Part shown: positions 1 through 10,359 of the stretch, in pieces
Layout of the letters: every line of letters begins with the position of its first letter
Numbering within the stretch: position 1 is the stretch's first letter
Source: Adenophora triphylla var. japonica
Lineage: Eukaryota > Streptophyta > Magnoliopsida > Asterales > Campanulaceae
DNA length: 64,000 bases
Direction: 5' to 3'
Assembly (NCBI GenBank): GCA_022495995.1
Contig: JAFEMH010001244.1
Span: 392,001 to 456,000, forward strand
Made by a program: the position numbers and the translations under genes
The notes under the pieces: generated by a model
Databases searched by the model: none
What the model saw: only the letters and a program-made list of their open reading frames with translations
Told to the model about the DNA's origin: nothing

Positions 1-457
1 CTAAGCCGGACAAGTTGAATCTTGGCCGATCCCGCGGAGGGTTAGGCTTCGACCGGCGCAAGACTATCAAGATCCGAGGTATTCCGGTGTTCCGTGGTCT
101 CGACTCGGTTTCACCGGGCTTTTCGGCTTTCCCACCCCCGTTTGCTCTAGAGCCGCATGGCCCTGAGGCAAAGAGGACCGGGCCGGAGTACAAGATTTAG
201 TAGTCGAACCTCCCGAGGGTTCTCCAAGTGTACCTACACCGGTATCTCCTGGCTTCGTATCTTTCTCTCGCCTGCTGCTGAGAGGATTTCTTCTTCGTTT
301 CCTCTGAGGATTGCTCCTGGACGCTCGAGACTCGTACTGTGCAAAGTGAGCGATCCACAAACATCGTAGCCGATGTGAACATTAGAGGAGGATCCAAACA
401 AAGAGGCGGAGAAACCGGTTCTCGTAGCACACTTCTTGGGCACCCACTCAACGGAGT
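1..457 (-). pseudogene. gag-pol linker of element A
   Basis: This minus-strand segment continues downstream of gag toward protease and reverse transcriptase. The recognisable block reads roughly ERYEARR, then VGTLGEPSG, then RFDY, spread over two frames between 280 and 190. Element B has the equivalent block (ERYEAGDKSVGTLGEP) at about 35250-35150, which shows that the two elements are collinear here. I cannot identify the protease catalytic triad in the part that is visible. Confidence 0.5.
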
Positions 458-2075
458 TCACGCTGTTATTATTCTAAAGGGATTCCCGATCGTATCGGGC
501 CCACGGGGCGCTCTAACTTGCCTTCTTCTATCAAGTTCGATTTCGTATCGTAACCCCAAACAAGTTGTCGTGGTATGGCCGTGATACCGATGGAAGGCGC
601 AATATTTGCTCTTGTCCGCATTGGCTACGGGAACTTTGGGTTTGTAATTGGCCACGGGCTTAAGGAGACCCTCCTTGATTAGCCCTTCCAAAGATCTTGC
701 TCAATGGCATGTCCAACTTGTCGAAGTGTACGGCAGTCGCTTCGAGTAGAATCGTTGCTTTGCGGGACCGGGTTTCGTTACCCGACCGTTGTCCCCGATG
801 GACGTAGTTGATGTACGTATCTTTCTCACGGGGCCGGCAGATTGAATGCAAACTGCTGAGCGGTATCTCGTACGGCCGTGCAAGAGCCAACTTTTCCTTG
901 AGATCCTTCTCGAACCGTGAGCCTAAGATTGACCATGGCCCGGAGATCCGGGAAGAAATTGTGACCGATGAGAGTTCGGATGGACGGTCTCAAGCAAGAC
1001 TTCAAGATCCGCATCCGTTCGTCTCGGGAGAGCCGCTCCATGATTTCGAGAGTTTCCACCCATCTCTTGTAGAATTCCCCAACACTTTCATCCGTCGCTC
1101 GTGGTGATTAAGTCCTCGCGACTTGTTTCCCACTCTAAGTTGGATCTGTACTGCCCAGAAGATGTTACCGATCTGCTCCTGTGTGCGGCGATCCGCAGCT
1201 CGACCCTCGTAAACCATCGTAACGCCGAGCTGAGCGTATGCCGGAAGTGGTCGGCCATTTGCCGGAGGGTTGCTCCTTTTGCTCTCATGCCGAGAACGTA
1301 AGTGTCGACGTGCGTTTGAGGACATTCGGTTCCATCGAATCGGTCCATCTCCGGCATTCCGAACTCAAGCAGGAGAGGCGTGACCATTCCTGATCTCGTG
1401 GATTTGAACGTTTCTCGCTTTGAGCCGCCATGGTGGCTTTCGTGTCTTTCATCCGCTCGACCATCCAAAGCTAAGGTCGGGTCCAAGGGTGGACTCGTGA
1501 GGCTCGGCGGCCGGTGCTACCACGTGAGCGGTAGTGATTGGAGGTGGAAGGCTTGGTATATGAGAATATACTGAGCCTTCTCTCGAATCAGACGGTTTGT
1601 CCCCGGTGTTTAGGATTCGTGTATAGGCAACGGGACGAACCCGGAGGGTACCGAGGGATATTGGCATCCTGAGATGGTCCAAATGGGTGCGCCGGTGATA
1701 TTGAGTGACGGGTGTAGCACCGGGCCGACCAAAATTGACAGTGGTTGCTCTGAGAGGTGGCAACATGGAGCCTAGGCCTACTGCTTCCTTGGTTGGAAGG
1801 CATCCCGTAAGTTGGCGGGGGAGGAACCCGATTGAAGGTTTGGTGAACCTGTTTTGGGAATCGTCATCCTCTACCAGACAAAAGTACCGTCTCGACCGGG
1901 GATAGCCGCTATACCACGCTCATTCGTAAGCCGTACCACGAAATTCTCGCCGATCTTCTTCTCGCCTCTTGTGAACCTCACAAGCCCGATGGCTTCTTCC
2001 AATGTCATATCTCGTTACCGGTGGCGGGGGTCCTTCCCCGTCACGATTTCTCGGTGAGCTAGACATGTCGGAAAT
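458..2075 (-). pseudogene. gag: gag polyprotein remnant of element A
   Basis: Gag forms the particle that packages retrotransposon RNA. On the minus strand, pieces in different frames follow the order expected for Tat-lineage gag. An N-terminal charged region lies around 2060-1900 and a Pro/Gly/Arg-rich linker around 1850-1500. The retrotransposon gag core lies at 1400-1200, with MDRFDGTECPQTHVDTYVLG followed by a helix ending ALRWFTRVEL. A second core block lies at 1010-880, and a C-terminal Cys/His motif KYCAFHRYHGHTTTTC at about 625-570. That last motif is the zinc-knuckle-like signature typical of this lineage. Several frame changes and stops break the gene, so it is not translatable as one protein in this sequence. 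The family assignment is firm; the ends are approximate. Confidence 0.7.
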
Positions 2076-2162
2076 TCCGGGCCGAGGGAACCGAGGGAAC
2101 CGAAGAACCGTCTCGACGCCGCTGTTATCGTGATCCCGGCAAGGCGCCGACCCGGAAATCAA

Positions 2163-3342
2163 CCACTTTCTCGCTCGCCGCAGGAACGAAAGGAAGGGTT
2201 TAGGCTTCGGAAAAGGGTATTTGGCTCAAGGTTTTCGGGCTTGTGCAATGTGCGCTACCGATTAAAGTTTACTTAAAGTGCGTTTTCTCGTAGTCCTAAT
2301 TGGTTGGAAAAGAGCGTGTCTTCTTTTCGCAACTAATCCTAGAGCTCTAATCGGTGGATCTCGTCACTACGCTTATAAGCCCCTCGTTTCCATTGTAGAT
2401 CATCTTTCTCAGACGGACTATCCCGAGCGAGGTCCGATAAGGCAAGCGAGTTCCACCGACAAAGGAAAAAGTGAACTTAAGGCTAGCCGATCACGCAAAC
2501 TTTCGACGTGTGCGGCGTACGGGCCACGGCCGAGGTCAACGTCCTTAAGTTAAGGCGGAGTCGTGCCAAAATTTGGGCATGACCTTCCCGACTCGCTTGT
2601 GCGAGAGACCTTTAGCTTTTAGCGTTGGCCAAGTTGTGGCCGGCACCTACATACGGCGAGGTTTGGTGACACGGCGTCACATTCAACCTTCTGGGTATAT
2701 TTTTCGGCAGAGCTCCGCGTCAAAGTCAAGGCCGAAAAGCTCAAGACTTCGGGTCGGAACGACCTTTGGTCTAAAACTCTCGAGCTTGACTCGAGCGGGG
2801 CCCAACGTGAAAAACATACACTTAGGCTTTATGACACGAGCTAAGCCAAAAACCAACCGGGGTCTTGGACAAAGTGTGACACAAAGGAGTGCATGGCTTA
2901 CACGGGCTAGGATGGGATGTTTGGGACGACCCCGTGCGCCCGAAAGGTGTCCGGCACCAACCTGAGTGCAACCGATAAGGCCATCCCGGGTTAGGGGTTG
3001 TAGTGTGCAGCTGTACCGAGGCGCAAGTGCACGTGAAGTGCGGTGTTCCGAGGCAAGAAGTGCGCGTAGTGTGCGGTCACTAAAATTCTTTTCCGAGTAA
3101 AACAGAGATTTTTTAATGTGTCTTAAAGAATTTATGATGCACAGCTCAAAAGACAAAGATGAAAATCAAACATGAATGGGGATGCACAAACATGGTGATA
3201 TTTTGAAAAGTTGACAATGTAATGCCTTGTGAAAAAAACCGTTCGAGGTTTAAAGTAACACACACACTAAAACGCGGAAGGGTAAACGAAAGTTTGACCC
3301 ACTAAGGCTTTTTAGAAAACAACGGTAGTTTTGAAAAAGTAT
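2163..3342 (-). other. untranslated leader of element A
   Basis: This 1.2-kb stretch lies between the primer-binding site and gag and has no convincing coding frame. It is recognisably similar to 35546-36660 in element B. Shared strings include TTGGTTGGAAAAG, TATAAGCCCCTCGT and repeated versions of GGCAGAGCTTCGCTTGAGCG. Long leaders are usual for Tat/Ogre elements and normally contain packaging signals; no specific signal can be pointed to here. Confidence 0.6.
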
Positions 3343-3370
3343 CTTGATCCCCAATGTGAGTCGCCAATCG
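3343..3370 (-). promoter_or_regulatory. primer-binding site of element A
   Basis: On the minus strand this reads TTGGCGACTCACATTGGGG. It corresponds to the TTTGGCGACTCTGCTGGGG primer-binding site of element B (37172-37195), with a few changes. It sits immediately downstream of the LTR, as a tRNA primer site should. Confidence 0.65.
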
Positions 3371-4227
3371 AAATTACCCGATCTTTTCGCGCGGCGGGGC
3401 GGAAAAGGCGGTTGTCTTTCGCGGGGGGTTGGTGTCTGAGACCTCGCTTCACGGGAAGGAGCAGAATGAGGAGTCGCCACGCGGTTTTGTATTTTGAGCC
3501 CAAACGTTGAGAAACGGCTATTGCGAAAATGGTGTCGTTTTTATTGGTAGCAAAAACTTAGGAAAAGGCTTTGAAAATGGGGATCATTTTTATTGGCAGC
3601 AAAAACGAGTAAAAAGCTTTTTGTACCAGAGATTGTTAGGTTCGCAGGTCAGGTTACATTTCGGGTAGAGTAGTACGAGATCGCCCGAAACGCCTCGCAT
3701 GACGAGTCTTTCTACCTTTCTCGAAATCGTGTGTGTGTGTGTGTGTCTTTTGAAATGGGGGCTTGAATGACAAGCTTTAATCTTGGTTTGAGTGACAAAC
3801 GTTGATTAGGTGAATTTGTTTGAAAAGACGAGCGTTTGAATGACAAACGTCGGTTTGAGTTGAAATGAGCGTTTGCGTGGCAAACGTCGACTTTGAGTTG
3901 AAATGAGTCATTGTTAACGATTTTTACGAGAAAAATGCGTATTAAATGATTTTAAGTGTCAAATGGCGGCTTTGAGTTTGAAGATGAGCATTCGGAGGCC
4001 GAACGTCATGTCGCGCGTTTTGAAAGAGAGTTCGACGGACGAACTCCGGTTTTGAACCGGGCATTACATTGTTAACGATTTTTACGGGAAAATGCGTATT
4101 AAATGATATGCGATCAACGAATCGGGTTGCGACTGACTTTTGAAAAGTAAATACTATCACAATCCAAACGGATCGGACTTGTAAAATGACAAGATTTAAA
4201 GCGGTGTCAACGGAATCAAACGATCCG

Positions 4228-4390
4228 GAATTGTAAATGACGATCAACGAGGCCAAACGGCTCGGAAGTGTAAATGATGATCAACGAGGCCAAACGGCTC
4301 GGAAGTGTAAATGACGATCAACGAGGCCAAACGGCTCGGAATTGTAAATGACGATCAACGAGGCCAAACGGCACGGAATTGTAAATAACG
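4228..4390. repeat. 37-bp tandem repeat in LTR A
   Basis: A little over four copies of a 37-bp unit. It begins GAAGTGTAAATGACGATCAA and ends CCAAACGGCTCG, with only one- or two-base changes between copies. It lies wholly inside the LTR. Confidence 0.85.
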
Positions 4391-4821
4391 TGAAAGTAGG
4401 AACTGAACGGGGAGCCTGGAACGCCGTTTAACCCGTGATTACTTCTCTTACGGAAAGAGAAGAGGATCGAGGGGCTAAAACGTATCGGACCCCGTTAGAC
4501 GGAGGCGTCTACATTTTGACAATGACGTTCGAAACAGTTATAGCGACTGGCGCGTAAACCGAGACGAAACGGAAGATTCAGAGAGAGGGAGTTATACCTA
4601 TGGCTAGGGTCGACTCCTTTGGCTCCTGAGGTGTGCACGGACACGGAAAGTTATTCGAAAGGTTGTTTCGAAGTTGTAGGGTGCGTATTTGATCGAAATA
4701 CGAAGGTTTCACGCGAATCGAGACAAAATGGGAGCTCTGGGAGGGGTGGAAACCAATTGGACCGTGGGGTATGTGATTTTTGGTGTTAAAATCCCTTTTT
4801 TTGCCTTCGACAAAGAACTTC

Positions 4822-4829
4822 TATTTATA
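4822..4829 (-). promoter_or_regulatory. TATA box of LTR A
   Basis: TATAAATA on the minus strand (CCCTATAAATAGAAG). Position and context match the TATA boxes of the LTRs of B and C. A perfect GACACGTGTC palindrome (5026-5035, a G-box core) and a GGGGC-AA-GCCCC hairpin (about 5212-5224) lie upstream of it in transcription order. Confidence 0.6.
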
Positions 4830-5346
4830 GGGTGAAAATTGCGTAGGAGTCCGGCCGAACTTGACCGAATTTCAGGGGTTTTGGGAATTTTGGAAACTGG
4901 AGGACTTGTGGCAATTTCGTGAAAATTGCACGCTGAGTCCCACTGACTTGGCTTGCAAACCAGGGTATTTTGGTCTTTTGGCCTTGATTTGTGATTGACG
5001 AGTGACTAGAGGGAGGTGGCATGGTGACACGTGTCCCGTGACTCACCGTAAGTGTGGGAGTTCGTTCTCGGTCCCGCTTTGTCCGTTTTTAAAATAACAA
5101 CCGGAAAATGTCCGAAACGCCCGAAATGTGCCTGGAAAATGCGTTTTCAGTGGAAAGCCATACTTTTACGTGAGATGTCACGTGATAAGTACGGTTGACG
5201 TCTGGATGCACGGGGCAAGCCCCGGACGCCTCGTTGGCACAAAGAACGGGAGTTTAACGAGTTCCGGTTAACCTGGAGCGGGCCAGTTAACGGATTTCGG
5301 TTAACTTTCTGACGGATTTGGACGATCCGGATTTGGGTACTTACAC

Positions 5347-5580
5347 TATCATCCTAAGAAAATGAGAGAAGATTGGGACCACGACAAATTTTGCGATTAC
5401 CATCAGTTTAGTGGTCATGACACCAACAATTGCTACAATTTGAGGGATGCCATCCAAGACTTGTATGAAGCCAGCAAGATCAACTCGAAGCATCACCACC
5501 TTGGGGCTCCGATTGTCCTCTCCCTTTTTCCTTTGAAAAAAAAAAAGAAAAAGAAAAGAAAAGAAAAAAAAAATATATAG
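5347..5580 (+). pseudogene. gag: gag C-terminal fragment of element D
   Basis: Translation from 5347 gives YHPKKMREDW and then KFCDYHQFSGHDTNNCYNLR, the Cys/His signature of Tat/Ogre gag. It continues as a helical stretch AIQDLYEASKI. The frame is already open where the element A LTR ends at 5345, so the insertion of A cut gag here. After about residue 55 the frame runs into an A-rich low-complexity stretch (5536-5577) coding only for lysines, which is not real gag sequence. What remains is about 50 residues of a protein normally several hundred long. Confidence 0.7.
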
Positions 5581-7463
5581 ATTAGGTCAATTTCCTAGTA
5601 TGTTCTCGAAGAGTCATTCTGTCATTCTAGTCCATCTCTATCTTCTCTAGTTTGTGTCAAGTAAACTATCGAGTCTGTTTCGAATTTCCTTTTCAATAAA
5701 AGCTATCTCTTTATCCTAAACACTTTCCGAATAGTTGTTTTACTTTATGAGTATCATTTGATCCATGCTGAATAGTGGACCCTCATTCCTTCAATCATCA
5801 CGAAAAATAGAAACTTCTAAACAAGTTTGAAATGAAAACTGTCCTTAGAAGGCTTAAGGCTAAACATTACTCGTGTTGAAAGTCGAAGATCAACAAACGA
5901 AGGAAGCCAAAGGCGCTGCTATCAACATTCATCCCAAGAAAAGTGGGGCTACTCAATTCAAGGCTTTGAGAGTACAAAAATAAAAAGCTCGCTAGGTCGA
6001 AACTCCTCAAATCGTCCTAGGCAAAAATAGAGCATCAAAAAAAAAAAAAAAAAAGGAGAAAACTCTCAAGCCTTCATCGCCCCACAACAAGGATGAAATT
6101 TCAACAAAGGCAAGAAGGACTCTCCCGCAAAGAAGAAGAGTCAAGTGATATCAATGAAGAAAAGAGGATCCCTCAACATTCTCTTACAATGAAGCCCGAA
6201 TGGCAACGCAAATGAAGAAGACTTTCAACATCAATCCATAAAGAGAAATGTTTAGCCTTAATTCATACTAATGATTGGCTTTCTTTTCAAATTCGTTAAT
6301 AAATTTCTAGATGATGCAAGGTCCATTAAAAGTAGAACAACTTTTCTAGACCTTAGAGCCATGTAGCGTTCTTTGTTGAGTCTAGGGGCTTCCTCTTAGC
6401 CATTCTCATACCCACTCTTGAAATCCAAGCATCAAAACTGGGGCTTCCGAACCTTTCCTCCCCCAGTCAATCTCTACTCAAACTCTCAAGAGTAATCAAA
6501 TCTGCATTAGGGACTTTCCTCTTCGCTTTTCACTATCATCATTAGAGAATACACTCCCTCATAAAAGAGTCAATGTTTGGATAACCTTCCAAAAATAGAG
6601 TCCGTCTCTCCCCAACTAAACTTGAGATCCCATCTTTCTCCTTAATGAGATTCCTCCAACTGAGTCCTCTTCGAGTAAACATACTTTTCAAAAAAAAAAG
6701 TAGCTCGCTAGGTTGAAAACTCGTAAAGAGCGGCCTAGGCAAAAGTTAGAGCACAAAAACAAAAGACGCAAAAGAGATGCCCGCTAGATTGAAAACCCGA
6801 AAGGCCAGTCTAGGCAAAAACCAGGGCGCGTCACAAAAAAAAATCAAAGGAAAAAGGAGGGGATCCTTCTTCAAAATTACGCAGCCTCACAAACCTGTTC
6901 GCGAAGTCACCTACAGCATACAAGAAGTCTTGGGGCTTAGTGTCAAGAGGAGCCTTGGAAAATGTGCGCTTTGGATTAGGCAGCATAAGTTCTACGTAGC
7001 AAAAGCCATTGGAGTGGTTTGGACCTTGTTCAGTCAATGATCATCACATGAGAAACTTGGGGCTTGACGATGAAAAAGTCCTGCGACAACAGAAAATTCT
7101 TGAAGTATCCTGAACCTTAGTGTTGAACTTGGGTTATCTCAACGGAATCCTATTAGACGATTGTCTCATTCGATCTTTAGATGAACCTCACGAGTTGGTC
7201 TTCAAAACCAAAATCTAAATCACAAACAATTTTCAATCCTCACATAATAGAACTCATTCTCCCCGCTAATTCTTGGAGTCGAGTGCACATTGATCGTCTT
7301 GAACAAACAAATGCTTAAGTGAATGTATGTTGTTATGCAAATGCTTTCACTAACCCTCTTGCAGGAATTAAAATGCGTAAGGCACGTCAAGTGCCTACTT
7401 TCAAGAATTAGATCAAACATGTTGAGTGTTTGAATTTCGCTTACCATCTACCAATGCATCCAA
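5581..7463 (+). other. non-coding interior of element D with lineage boxes
   Basis: I see no gene here. Three copies of a box built around CGCTAGGTYGAAACTC and CCTAGGCAAAA lie at 5989-6030, 6702-6746 and 6780-6826. The third reads GCCCGCTAGATTGAAAACCC, then GTCTAGGCAAAAAC. The reverse complement of the same box occurs downstream of pol in element B (about 30792-30935). An A-run and a poly-A-like tract follow the first copy. Confidence 0.55.
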
Positions 7464-7700
7464 ATTAAGTGCGTCGAGCATATCTTAAAGCGTCAAGCAA
7501 CCGTTGCGTCAAGCAACCGTTGCGTCAAGCAACCATAGCGTCAAGCTACCATTGCGTCAAGCATCCATAGCGTCAAGCAACCATCGCGTCAAGCATCCAT
7601 TCAATAAGCAAACTATCATAGGCCAAGCATCCATAGCGTCAAGCAACCATCGCGTCAAGCATCCATCACATCAAGTGCCATGCGTCAAGCATATTCCAAA
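7464..7700 (+). repeat. short tandem array GCGTCAAGCAACCAT in element D
   Basis: More than ten copies of a roughly 15-17-bp unit GCGTCAAGCAACCATA, varying between CAACC and CATCC. Tandem arrays in the region upstream of the 3' LTR are typical of Tat/Ogre elements. Confidence 0.85.
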
Positions 7701-8246
7701 GAGCCCGATTCAACGCCCAGACAGGTGGATCGTCAACAATTAGGTGTGTCAAACATCTAAGATGCGTCAAGCATCTAGGGTCAGTATGTCAAATACTTAC
7801 CTTACCAAAAAGCCCGATTCAACGCCCAGACAGGTGGATCGTCAACAATTAGGTGTGTCAAACATCCAAGATGTGTCAAGCATCTAGGGTCAGTATGTCA
7901 AATACTTACCTTATCAAAAGCCCGATTCAACGCCCAGACAGGAGGATCGTCACCAAGTAGGTGTGTCAAGCATCTACAGGTAGTATGTCAAGTACTCACC
8001 AACAAAAAGCTCGGTCTTGAATCGCCAGGATCGTCACCAAGTAGGTGTGTCAAGCATCTACAGGTAGTATGTCGAGTGCTCACCTCAACAAAAAGCTCGG
8101 TCTTGAATCGCCAGGATCGTCAACAATTAGGTGTGTCAAGCATCTACAAGTAGTATGTCGGGTACTACTCAACAAAAAGCTCGGTCTTGAATCGCCAGGA
8201 TCGTCACCTCAACAAAAGCTCGGTCCCGAATCGCCAGGATCGTCAC
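7701..8246 (+). repeat. tandem array of about 105-bp then about 80-bp units
   Basis: Three longer units (near 7706, 7810 and 7917) share AGCCCGATTCAACGCCCAGA and GGTGTGTCAAACATCTAAG. They then shorten to three or four units with AAAGCTCGGTCTTGAATCGC (near 8005, 8090, 8176 and 8215). The core GGATCGTCA(A/C)CAA is kept throughout, which suggests the short unit arose from the long one by internal deletion. Confidence 0.85.
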
Positions 8247-8394
8247 CTCACTTCCACAAAAGACAGGTATCTTCAGAATTGGGTCATGATTTGATTCCTC
8301 AGTATGGATTTGCCTTTTCAAAAATAAAATCTCCTCGATTTTCAAAAAATGATTTTCAAAATACTTAAAGCAGCCTTTTCATGTTTTGGAGTCG

Positions 8395-8526
8395 AACTAC
8401 GTTTTGGTCTGATTCTCCGATAGAGATACGTAGGCAGCCGTGCGGCACGACCATCCCAAAGTTCAGAATGATGTCTTTTCTATCGACGACACTTCTTCTT
8501 TCATAAGACCTGTCGCCGAGGGGCTC
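8395..8526 (+). promoter_or_regulatory. GAACTACG/TACGTAGG box and polypurine tract of element D
   Basis: GAACTACGTTTTGGTCTGAT followed by GATACGTAGGCAGCC (8394-8435) is a box seen near the 3' LTR of many Ogre/Tat elements. It appears in reverse orientation in B (24876-24925, 25141-25182) and C (54420-54460, 54640-54680). GCCGAGGGGCTC directly before the LTR start is the probable polypurine tract priming plus-strand DNA. B (GCCGAGGGGCTTC) and C (GCCGAGGGCTTC) have the same sequence next to their 3' LTRs. Confidence 0.6.
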
Positions 8527-9586
8527 TGTAGACACCCCATTCTGAACTCATAATTACATGATTACACTACTCTTCATCTCTCTTTTATGTTTTGATAGAA
8601 GCATATTAGTTTCGTCATGTTTCGTTAAGTTTCTAACTAACCTCGTTAGTTTTGGACCTAACTGACTAACGGAACAACTGAAGAGGACAAAATAGTCATC
8701 AGACTAGTTATCTCGCACGAGATATCATATCTCGCGCGAGATATCCCCTCGACAGGATGTGCAGATATCACTCTCCTTCTCCGTTTCAAACTTTCTTTTT
8801 GGATAAAACCTTATCAATTCGGGTATCCAATCAGAACTGAGTTCTGGAACCTTCCTAGGGTAATTTCCCTCTCCACCTTCACCTTTCCAATCTCCTATAA
8901 ATACTGGATGACTTCCAGTGTTTTAGGGGTCGACAATTCTGATCCTTGATCAAGAACACACACAACACACACAATTTGTTGGTTTCTTTCCATGAAAGAC
9001 TCCTTCAAATCACTCACAAACAACTCCTAAAGTTTGTTCGTCAACCTTGTTGATTAACAAACATCGAAGCCCGAATCAAGAGAACAAGGCGAAGCTCCGT
9101 CCGCATCAAGATCCAAATCAAGGATCGAGGCGAAGCTCTGTCCAAATCAAGGTTCGACTCTAAACTTGAGTCGAAACTCTGTCCGAATCTCTTCTCAAAA
9201 GGTAATCATCCTTTAAACTTTCGTTTCTCTTCGCAACCTCTCTATTGATTTTAGAGTAGTGTAATCCCATCAAAAGGATTAGCCTAGAGTCCCTTCAGTC
9301 AATGAAGGCGATCTCGAAGCATACAATCCGACATTCCTAATCAAGAAATTGATTAGGGTTTATTTGTTCTTCTTTAATTATTTTATTAAAAAGATTGAAA
9401 ACCTCTCTTTTCTTTAGCAAGACCGATCTCCGGATTGGGTGAAATGGATGCCTTCTAAACCTACCCATTTCATAACCTAAGCCCCGAACTCAAATCTCTT
9501 TCAAAATGGTTTTCCTATGTTTCCAATCGAATAATATAGGTGGCGACTCAAAAGATGAAAAGACGAAATTTTCTCACAACGCTACA
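8527..9586 (+). repeat. LTR of element D
   Basis: Begins TGTAGACACCCC right after the polypurine tract and ends AACGCTACA, giving TG..CA termini and a length of 1060 bp. It contains a TATA box (TATAAATA, 8896-8903). GGTGGCGACTC near its right end is a sequence often found close to the LTR end of Ogre-type elements. Two palindromes, ATCTCGCACGAGAT (8710-8723) and ATATCTCGCGCGAGATAT (8727-8744), lie about 150 bp upstream of the TATA box. Confidence 0.7.
8896..8903 (+). promoter_or_regulatory. TATA box of LTR D
   Basis: CCTATAAATACTGG in the middle of the LTR, on the transcribed strand. Transcription would be expected to start shortly downstream. Confidence 0.55.
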
Positions 9587-10306
9587 GTTATACCTGTGAC
9601 TGTCCCCTTCTGTGGCCACAGATTGGGGTTATAGCATCTGTATTGAGCCAAAAGCCTTACAGAGTTGCTACTATCTTATATGGTTTCCTGAAAAACGGGT
9701 CTTATAAGAAGTGAATAATGCTCAAGCTGTTCACTAATGAGTGGGGTTTTATCTCCAATGTTGTACGACTATGGTTCAGACGGGAAAAGGTAAACCGAGG
9801 TAATGTAAGGTGTTTACAGCTTTTCCAATGTGTTATATGCACCTCGATATGTGTTGCATCTTGCTTGGCATATTGCTGCATTCATAATAGCTTTCTGAGA
9901 TTTATTCTCACCCCTCTCCCTTTAATGTTTTTAGATTCCGAGACAGGCGGACCGGCCAAGTAAGGACGGAAAGAAGTTTGGAAGTGATATTTTGGGATTG
10001 TCGGTGTATGTATAGGTTGGCGTAGAAAGATGTATTTTGGTATAATTCCTTTATGGAGTTTGTGTATATAAAAACTTAGTTTCTACGTTATAACCGAAAT
10101 CTTTTGTAACTAAAACAGGTTGTTACTTTTAAAGTTGTTCAACTCTTCCTCTAATGTGGAGAGGAATGGAGTTATTTTGAAATGGTTATGTTAAGTATGT
10201 TTAAGTACGTAAGTTAAATCAAATTTTTAAAAATTTAGGAAGTTTGGAGTTAGTTGGGGACGCTCCAGCTCGGGACACGTGTTGGTTCCCGGTCGGGGTC
10301 CTCACA
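9587..10306 (+). repeat. 3' part of a Tekay-like LTR
   Basis: This segment is similar to the 3' third of LTR E (47495-48308). Shared features are TATACCTGTGAC followed by CTGTGGCCACRGATTGGGGT, then ATAGCTTNNTGAGATTTATT and TCTCACCC, GAGACAGGNGGACCGG, and a GGACNC..GGGACACG stretch near the end. It ends GTCCTCACA. The 5' two thirds of this LTR and any internal region are missing, and it abuts the end of LTR D with no spacer. Confidence 0.65.
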
Positions 10307-10359
10307 TCGACTGCCAGACTTTATCACCTATCCTCATGAATTTCCTTCATGTGGGTGAT

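Larger units (their letters stand above)
1..5345 (-). mobile_element. Tat/Ogre-type gypsy element A, 5' portion (runs off window start)
   Basis: Minus-strand LTR retrotransposon. Reading down the coordinates it has a 5' LTR (5345-3371), a primer-binding site, a long untranslated leader (to about 2165), a decayed gag and a gag-pol linker that reaches position 1. Its pol and 3' LTR lie outside the window. The leader and linker match element B (35546-36660 and 35150-35400) and the LTR end GGGTACTTACA is the same as in B, so A, B and C belong to one lineage. Element A sits inside the gag of element D, whose reading frame resumes at 5347. The orientation and lineage are well supported; the exact LTR boundary at 3371 is approximate. 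Confidence 0.8.
3371..5345 (-). repeat. 5' LTR of element A
   Basis: The plus-strand end GGGTACTTACA at 5335-5345 is identical to the LTR end of element B. The block GAGTCGCCACGCGGTTTTG near 3471 and the GGTTCGCAGGTCAGGTTAC stretch near 3640 have counterparts in the LTRs of B (near 23104 and 23157) and C (52942 and 53037). Inside are a minus-strand TATA box, a (GT)n run near 3731, degenerate ACAAACGT-type repeats at 3770-3990 and a 37-bp tandem array. The inner end is degenerate and its TG..CA terminus is not obvious. Confidence 0.7.
5346..9586 (+). mobile_element. Ogre/Tat-like gypsy element D, remnant
   Basis: A plus-strand remnant interrupted on its left by element A. Order: a gag C-terminal fragment (5347-5505), a long non-coding stretch with lineage-specific boxes (5985-6840), two tandem arrays (7464-8246), the GAACTACG/GATACGTAGG box (8395-8432), a polypurine tract (8514-8526) and a complete LTR (8527-9586). 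No reverse transcriptase or integrase remains, so it has lost most of its coding capacity. It is related to, but clearly a different family from, A, B and C. Confidence 0.7.

Noticed and set aside
1..2560. Plus-strand open frames over element A (for example 808-1107)
   Set aside because: They are shadows of the minus-strand gag sequence in GC-rich DNA; none shows a family motif.
9718..9963. Possible small Cys-rich secreted protein
   Set aside because: It lies inside the Tekay-like LTR fragment, and the corresponding part of LTR E does not keep the frame.
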